A stretch of 64,000 nt of DNA from Holothuria scabra (Eukaryota > Echinodermata > Holothuroidea > Aspidochirotida > Holothuriidae): the NCBI GenBank assembly GCA_037179385.1, contig CM074195.1:25814087-25878086 (forward strand), given 5' to 3'. The position numbers were made by a program, and so were the translations under genes. Positions 59,899 to 64,000 of the stretch are shown here, piece after piece. The stretch's first letter is position 1. Every line of letters starts with the position of its first letter. A model generated the notes under the pieces. That model was given only the letters and a program-made list of their open reading frames with translations, had not been told where the DNA came from and ran no database searches.

Positions 59899-61589
59899 GG
59901 ACAGGTTTTGACCCCTCTCTCAGCCATGGACCTTCAGTCACCCCGGGGTACCTCACCATGGGTTAGACCTCGAGACTAGTAACCTGGGAAAATTTACCGT
60001 TACCATGGTAACCATTGCGATTTAAGCTGGCATTGCCATATATAGCCCCATAGGCAAAGTGACTACAATATCTGATCCTCCTCACGGAGCGATAAGATAA
60101 AAATACCAAGAAATATGCTAAAAGAAATGGTGGTTCACCCCTTCACATCCCCTACCAGCTATATGCCTGATTATAGATGACTACTTAAAAGGTAACAAGA
60201 CAGTGTGCTGGCCCACTCTGCCTGTCACTCACATACTGTGGAACTTAGAGGGAAATACTGCCTTTGAAAATCTATCAAAAAGGAACTCAAACATAATATT
60301 TTTGTAGTCTTTTTCCCCTTTCCAAGCACTATAAAACACAAATAACTTGCGGCAGATCAACACTAGTGTCATGAAATATGGACAGAAAATGCATTATATC
60401 CTTATCAAACAGGTTCATTATCAAAAGAAAGCTTTGCCCCCACAAAACATTTATTCTGCTCCATATTCTTGTAGGAAGAGCAGTATTGTAAGGGTATCTG
60501 GTCATACTACATTTAATGTGAAAGACATTTGACCAGACTCACAACCACTGCCTGTACCGTTTATCCTGTAACAAGGGATATATTTATACAAAACACCCAA
60601 GGAAATGTAATTTCATTCACTACCAGCAGAACCATTTTAAACTGGTGGGTATAACTAAGTCACTTATGTATTTCTTTTGTCCACTGGCTGGTTAGAAAAG
60701 TGACTCTCCCCTAATTGACCATGTGGTTAAAGCAAGGCAGGGCAATAGGAATGTGGGTTTTTTCTGAACTGCAGAAAAGTTGTTCAGGATCATCACTTGT
60801 TTTATTCAGCTAACTCTACACAGTGTTTGATGAGTGGCAACCCAAGGGTTTGTTGAAGTTCTGTTTCCTACTAGAATAAGGCTAAAACCAAGAGCAGCAG
60901 TAGTTGGAGCACTAACAATCTTTAGACTCTGTTGTTTCAAAAGCAAAACAACCTGCTATGGCCAAAGGACTACAATTTTAATTACAGTTAAACTAGAATA
61001 TTTCTATACAGAGTAGTGTATCACAGAATTCTAGTATACTATTAACATTTAGTTTGACTAGGTGCCAAGCTACAACTAACATATCAGCACAGACATAAAA
61101 TAAGCATCAGTCCTTATCTCACATATAATGAATTTGTGTACTTGCTTGGAAGCATTTGTTGTTTGATGCGGAACGATACAAATGATTGACTGGTGGATTT
61201 TGAGTCAGAGGTAACAAAGGTTGGTTTTGGATGCATAATTGTTTGGGCAAACAAATTTGTTACAGAAAGGTTAATTACTTGCTCAGTAGTGCTCATATAG
61301 CAGAATTTTTTCCTAGTCACCTCTTTTCTAACAAACTATTTAATTGTATTTAACTTTATAGGTTAAATTCAATGGAAAGTCTGACAAATGCAATATTTCC
61401 CTTTACACTACACAGGAAGACAGCATTACCAGACTGCAACATATTGCTTTGATTCAGACATTGAACAGCAGTTTTTTTGCCTATGCAGCCGCAAAAACAG
61501 AGCCCATGACTTGTTAAAACACTTCCCATTTGCTGACTTACCAACAACTTAGAACAAAGATCAAGCTCAGTTCCTTTTGAAAAGCCATT

Positions 61590-61851
61590 TTAAAGGTAAA
61601 GAGCAGTCCCCCCAAACTTATTTTGAAGAAAAAGCTAAATAACACAATTTTCATTTTATTCCTCTTCAAAGTATCTTTCATTACATTTTATGACTTTACT
61701 ACTGCATATTCAAGGTAAATCAAGCAGTTATTTCTGGTAAATTTCACATTTGAAGAGAAAAAACATTGTCACATGACTCCCTACAGCCAATCATGAAACT
61801 GGACAATCTACTACACTTCTTCAATTTGGGATGACTGCTCCTGCCCTTTAG
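61590..61851 (+). mobile_element. MITE-C, most complete copy
   Basis: Left TTAAAGGTAAAGAGCAGTCC; the right end GACTGCTCCTGCCCTTTA is its inverted counterpart. Collinear with 34770-35030. No ORF. Confidence 0.78.
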
Positions 61852-61900
61852 GTGGAAAAACTGGAATCACGTTTGGAAGTAATATCCACTTTCCAGACTG

Positions 61901-62145
61901 ACTGCATGGTCACTTGAAGTGGTTAGGGCATCGGACTTGCGGTCAAGAGATTGAGCCCTGGCCAGGTCATACTGTTGGCTTTAAATACAGAACCTACTGC
62001 CATTGTGCTTGGTGCTCACCATAAGCAATGGAGAAGGTAAAACAAGCCAGTTAGCCACAATGAAGTAGGTAAAACGAGCCAGTTAGCCACAACTGGAAAA
62101 AAAGGCAGTGACAGGCTCAACTTGAACCAATTACTTTTAGGTTTT
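61901..62145 (+). mobile_element. tRNA-derived SINE (second head type)
   Basis: The head has TGGTTAGGGCATCGGACTTG and a degenerate B box GATTGAGCCCT. The body shares TACTGCCATTGTGCTTGGTG and ACTTGAACCAATTA with the other SINEs. A 34-bp internal duplication (AAAACAAGCCAGTTAGCCAC twice) is present. Confidence 0.8.
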
Positions 62146-62218
62146 CAGTATGACCCAGCCAGGGCTCAACCTCCCAACTACAAGTCAGACATCTAACCAC
62201 TTGACCATGCAGTCAGTC
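62146..62218 (-). mobile_element. SINE head in reverse orientation
   Basis: Reverse complement of the tRNA-like head (ATCTAACCACTTGACCATGC), immediately after the previous SINE, giving a convergent pair. Confidence 0.7.
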
Positions 62219-62318
62219 CTCCTTGAAAAGTATAAACCATATTCCTGCTGCAACAGCAGTAGGGGAATGTGTACACCAGGCTGGTTCAAAACCAATAAAT
62301 CAAAACAAAGATAGATAC

Positions 62319-62417
62319 CTTCCCTAGAGGTCTCCTCTTCTTCACTACATTCTGAAATAACATCCGTTGACACGGACTGACCTCTAGCTTCATAAAAACT
62401 TGAACCATGCCCAACAC
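62319..62417 (-). CDS. Internal exon of the zinc-finger gene (acidic segment)
   Basis: A 99-nt exon with a strong polypyrimidine acceptor (minus strand TTTTTTTTCACCATAG|GT) and donor (GGGAAG|GTATCT). It encodes VGHGSSFYEARGQS...ISECSEEEETSRE. Acceptor and donor are both phase 1. Joining to the 56063 acceptor makes the codon G|CT (Ala) and leaves the frame open into the fingers. The acidic, serine-rich stretch could be a linker or activation segment. The joining is inferred from phase and orientation, not from a transcript. Confidence 0.65.
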
Positions 62418-62546
62418 CTATGGTGAAAAAAAAGAAAACACTTCTTACTGAATTCCTCCAATAATCATAAATTCTGGTAAATTCTGACAGAAAAATTCCA
62501 AGCACATAATATGTGTGTAACTAATAATTTTAAACAGAAATATTCT

Positions 62547-62563
62547 GGGGGGGGGGGGGGGGG
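62547..62563. repeat. Poly-G tract
   Basis: Seventeen consecutive G. Confidence 0.95.
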
Positions 62564-62667
62564 AGTGGCAACTGGGTGTAAATGGCCAATATCTGAGGAA
62601 GCTGGTGTTTTGGCTAGATTATTTAGTGACTGCTTTGTTCCAAGACCGATGTTTTGAAACCTCTACA

Positions 62668-63020
62668 TTAAAGGGAAATACTGCATTTAAAATGCTCCAA
62701 CATAGCATTAAAAGTAACTAGCTCTAGTCATTTTCAAATCATTTGGTCTCAACAATTAACCCCAGCAATAGCTTCATCTCCTCAAAAAAATATGCACAAG
62801 AAGGGTTATGGAAATTGCATCTTTTGAAATGTTGAAAGTTTGGGTGAACAAATTATTCTTGAGCAACAAACAACAGAATTTCTACCTGAGGAAAGTTCAT
62901 TTCTTTTAAAGAAGGCTACCATACTGCCTTATTTGTAATTAACTATCACTCTCTGTCAATAAATATTGGCTTTAACTGAATGAAATTTCCTTGTAAAACA
63001 AATGCAATATTTCCCTTTAA
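62668..63020 (+). mobile_element. MITE-B, full length (353 bp)
   Basis: TTAAAGGGAAATACTGCATT at the left and AATGCAATATTTCCCTTTAA at the right, a 20-bp inverted repeat with one mismatch. Collinear with 44907-45245. No ORF. Confidence 0.88.
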
Positions 63021-63042
63021 GACAATTCAATGTGAGGGTCAG

Positions 63043-63096
63043 TGTTAGGGCAATGTTAGGGCAATGTTAGGGCAATGTTAGGGCAATGTTAGGGCA
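63043..63096. repeat. (GTTAGGGCAAT)n tandem repeat
   Basis: Five near-perfect 11-bp units containing TTAGGG. Too short and too irregular to be telomeric. Confidence 0.9.
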
Positions 63097-64000
63097 TAGG
63101 AGGTATACCTAGGCTAGGTTAGGGTGGAAAGGGAAGGAATACACCTGTTATAAAAGAGAGATTTCACATCATAGAGATATCTTCGGTGACGTAGGGCCTA
63201 TATTTGCTTTGAAGATGGGCAGAGAGGGGAGAAATAAGATACATTTTTGTTTTAAAGAGTTACTTGCTTGATTCAGTTATCAGCATGGATGATACATGTC
63301 CAAAAAGGCTGCAATATTAGCTATTTCTTTTAAACAACATTCCTACATGATGTTCTATCTTCTCTCACCTGCAGACCCCATTTCAAAGAAATGCCCTAAT
63401 TCAGGCACAAGGACCCTGCACCTGTACTGCAAAGGGTTTTGCCATCAATAATTTGCCTGTGATTATTGGCTTGTATTTACCCCCTCTCAAAGGAAATCTT
63501 AGATTTAATTCTCTATTGGATTAATGGAACCTAACTTTCCCTTGCCTTCACAAACAACAAGCAAATCAGTTTTCAACACTATCAATTAAAATTGTTTTTC
63601 AAATATTTTATAGCCTATGAAACTGTAGCAACTTTGAACCTTCTGTGAAACATTACATAAACATTTCTTTAAAAGATTTGTGATGTCTTCAATTCCCCTC
63701 AGCCATCAGCAGCCATTACACTCAATGAACTTCAACGGGTCACATGACCATCACTTGATAACCACAGAAGACTGTGTGGAAGTATTGTTAGTGGCAGTCA
63801 GAATGCCATATGTGATTTGTCAACAATAGATCTGCTGTTCAGCTTTAGAGACAAGTTGCATACAGTTTAGAAAAAGCTGGGTGGTTCACTACAAATCTTT
63901 TAAAGGAATGTCTATGTCACGAAGCACCATGTTTAAACTGTAGGTTGCAGCTGCCTTAGCTATGCTGCAATTAAAACAGCCATACATTGTGGCTACATAT
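63097..64000. other. Intergenic or upstream intron, nothing recognised
   Basis: May belong to the zinc-finger gene upstream of the 62319 exon, but no exon with clear splice sites was found. Confidence 0.4.

Larger units (their letters stand above)
56064..62318 (-). other. Large intron of the zinc-finger gene
   Basis: Bounded by the 62319 donor and 56063 acceptor. Contains poly-T (57668-57683), the DR1-bearing repeat, (AC)n, MITE-C and SINE insertions. Fragments resembling MITE-B ends sit at about 60247 and 61388-61403. No further exon was recognised. Confidence 0.6.

Noticed and set aside
59705..59966. His/Thr-rich and Val/Cys-rich ORFs on both strands
   Set aside because: Produced by the (AC)n microsatellite.
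60247..61403. A MITE-B copy with a long insert, from TTAGAGGGAAATACTGC to GCAATATTTCCCTTT
   Set aside because: The ends resemble MITE-B, but the interior does not and TTAA is not intact at either side; it could be two unrelated fragments.
63043..63096. Interstitial telomere repeat
   Set aside because: The unit is 11 bp (GTTAGGGCAAT), not TTAGGG, and only five units are present.

Overview
This is a gene-poor, repeat-rich, AT-rich stretch of an animal nuclear genome. Spliced exons, a tRNA-derived SINE family, L1/Tx1-like LINEs, hAT-like DNA transposons and TTAA-flanked MITEs all point to a metazoan. A uronyl 2-sulfotransferase-like gene fits an invertebrate deuterostome such as an echinoderm, possibly a holothurian, but the species assignment is inference only.

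Host genes. (1) A single-exon uronyl 2-sulfotransferase-like gene lies on the + strand at 9483-10502 (339 aa, type II Golgi enzyme). A decayed duplicate of its last 45 codons and 3' flank lies at 34151-34428. (2) A C2H2 zinc-finger gene lies on the - strand. Its terminal exon (55285-56063) carries five fingers, and a 99-nt upstream exon (62319-62417) has clean splice sites and a matching intron phase across a 6.25-kb intron. No other host gene could be supported.

Mobile DNA fills most of the rest. At 20-32 kb three different L1/Tx1-like LINEs lie head-to-tail on the - strand. Every LINE boundary abuts a tetranucleotide microsatellite (19958-20080, 22745-22840, 26374-26560, 31821-31899). The upstream copy still has an intact ORF1; all ORF2s are broken. 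At 4-8 kb and 32-45 kb there is a set of non-autonomous hAT-like elements with CAG..GGCG.. termini. Five of them have 8-bp target duplications that I could read directly (32069-34113, 35236-37629, 39373-41405, 40391-41160, 42311-44769), and 42546-43904 has one with a single mismatch. Several are nested.

One tRNA-derived SINE (42288-45375) has been split by a hAT element (itself split by another), a TTAA-flanked MITE and a roughly 35-bp palindrome, and all of these insertions can be ordered. Three MITE families with TTAAAGG ends are scattered over the window; the commonest, about 305 bp, has ten copies or fragments. A repeat at 59.0-59.8 kb carries five perfect DR1-type nuclear-receptor sites inside the zinc-finger gene intron.

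The most unusual observation is the LINE array: three divergent families share the same orientation, the same kind of 3' terminus and the same microsatellite context. This suggests a retrotransposon lineage that inserts into tetranucleotide repeats, though slippage at A-rich LINE tails is an alternative.
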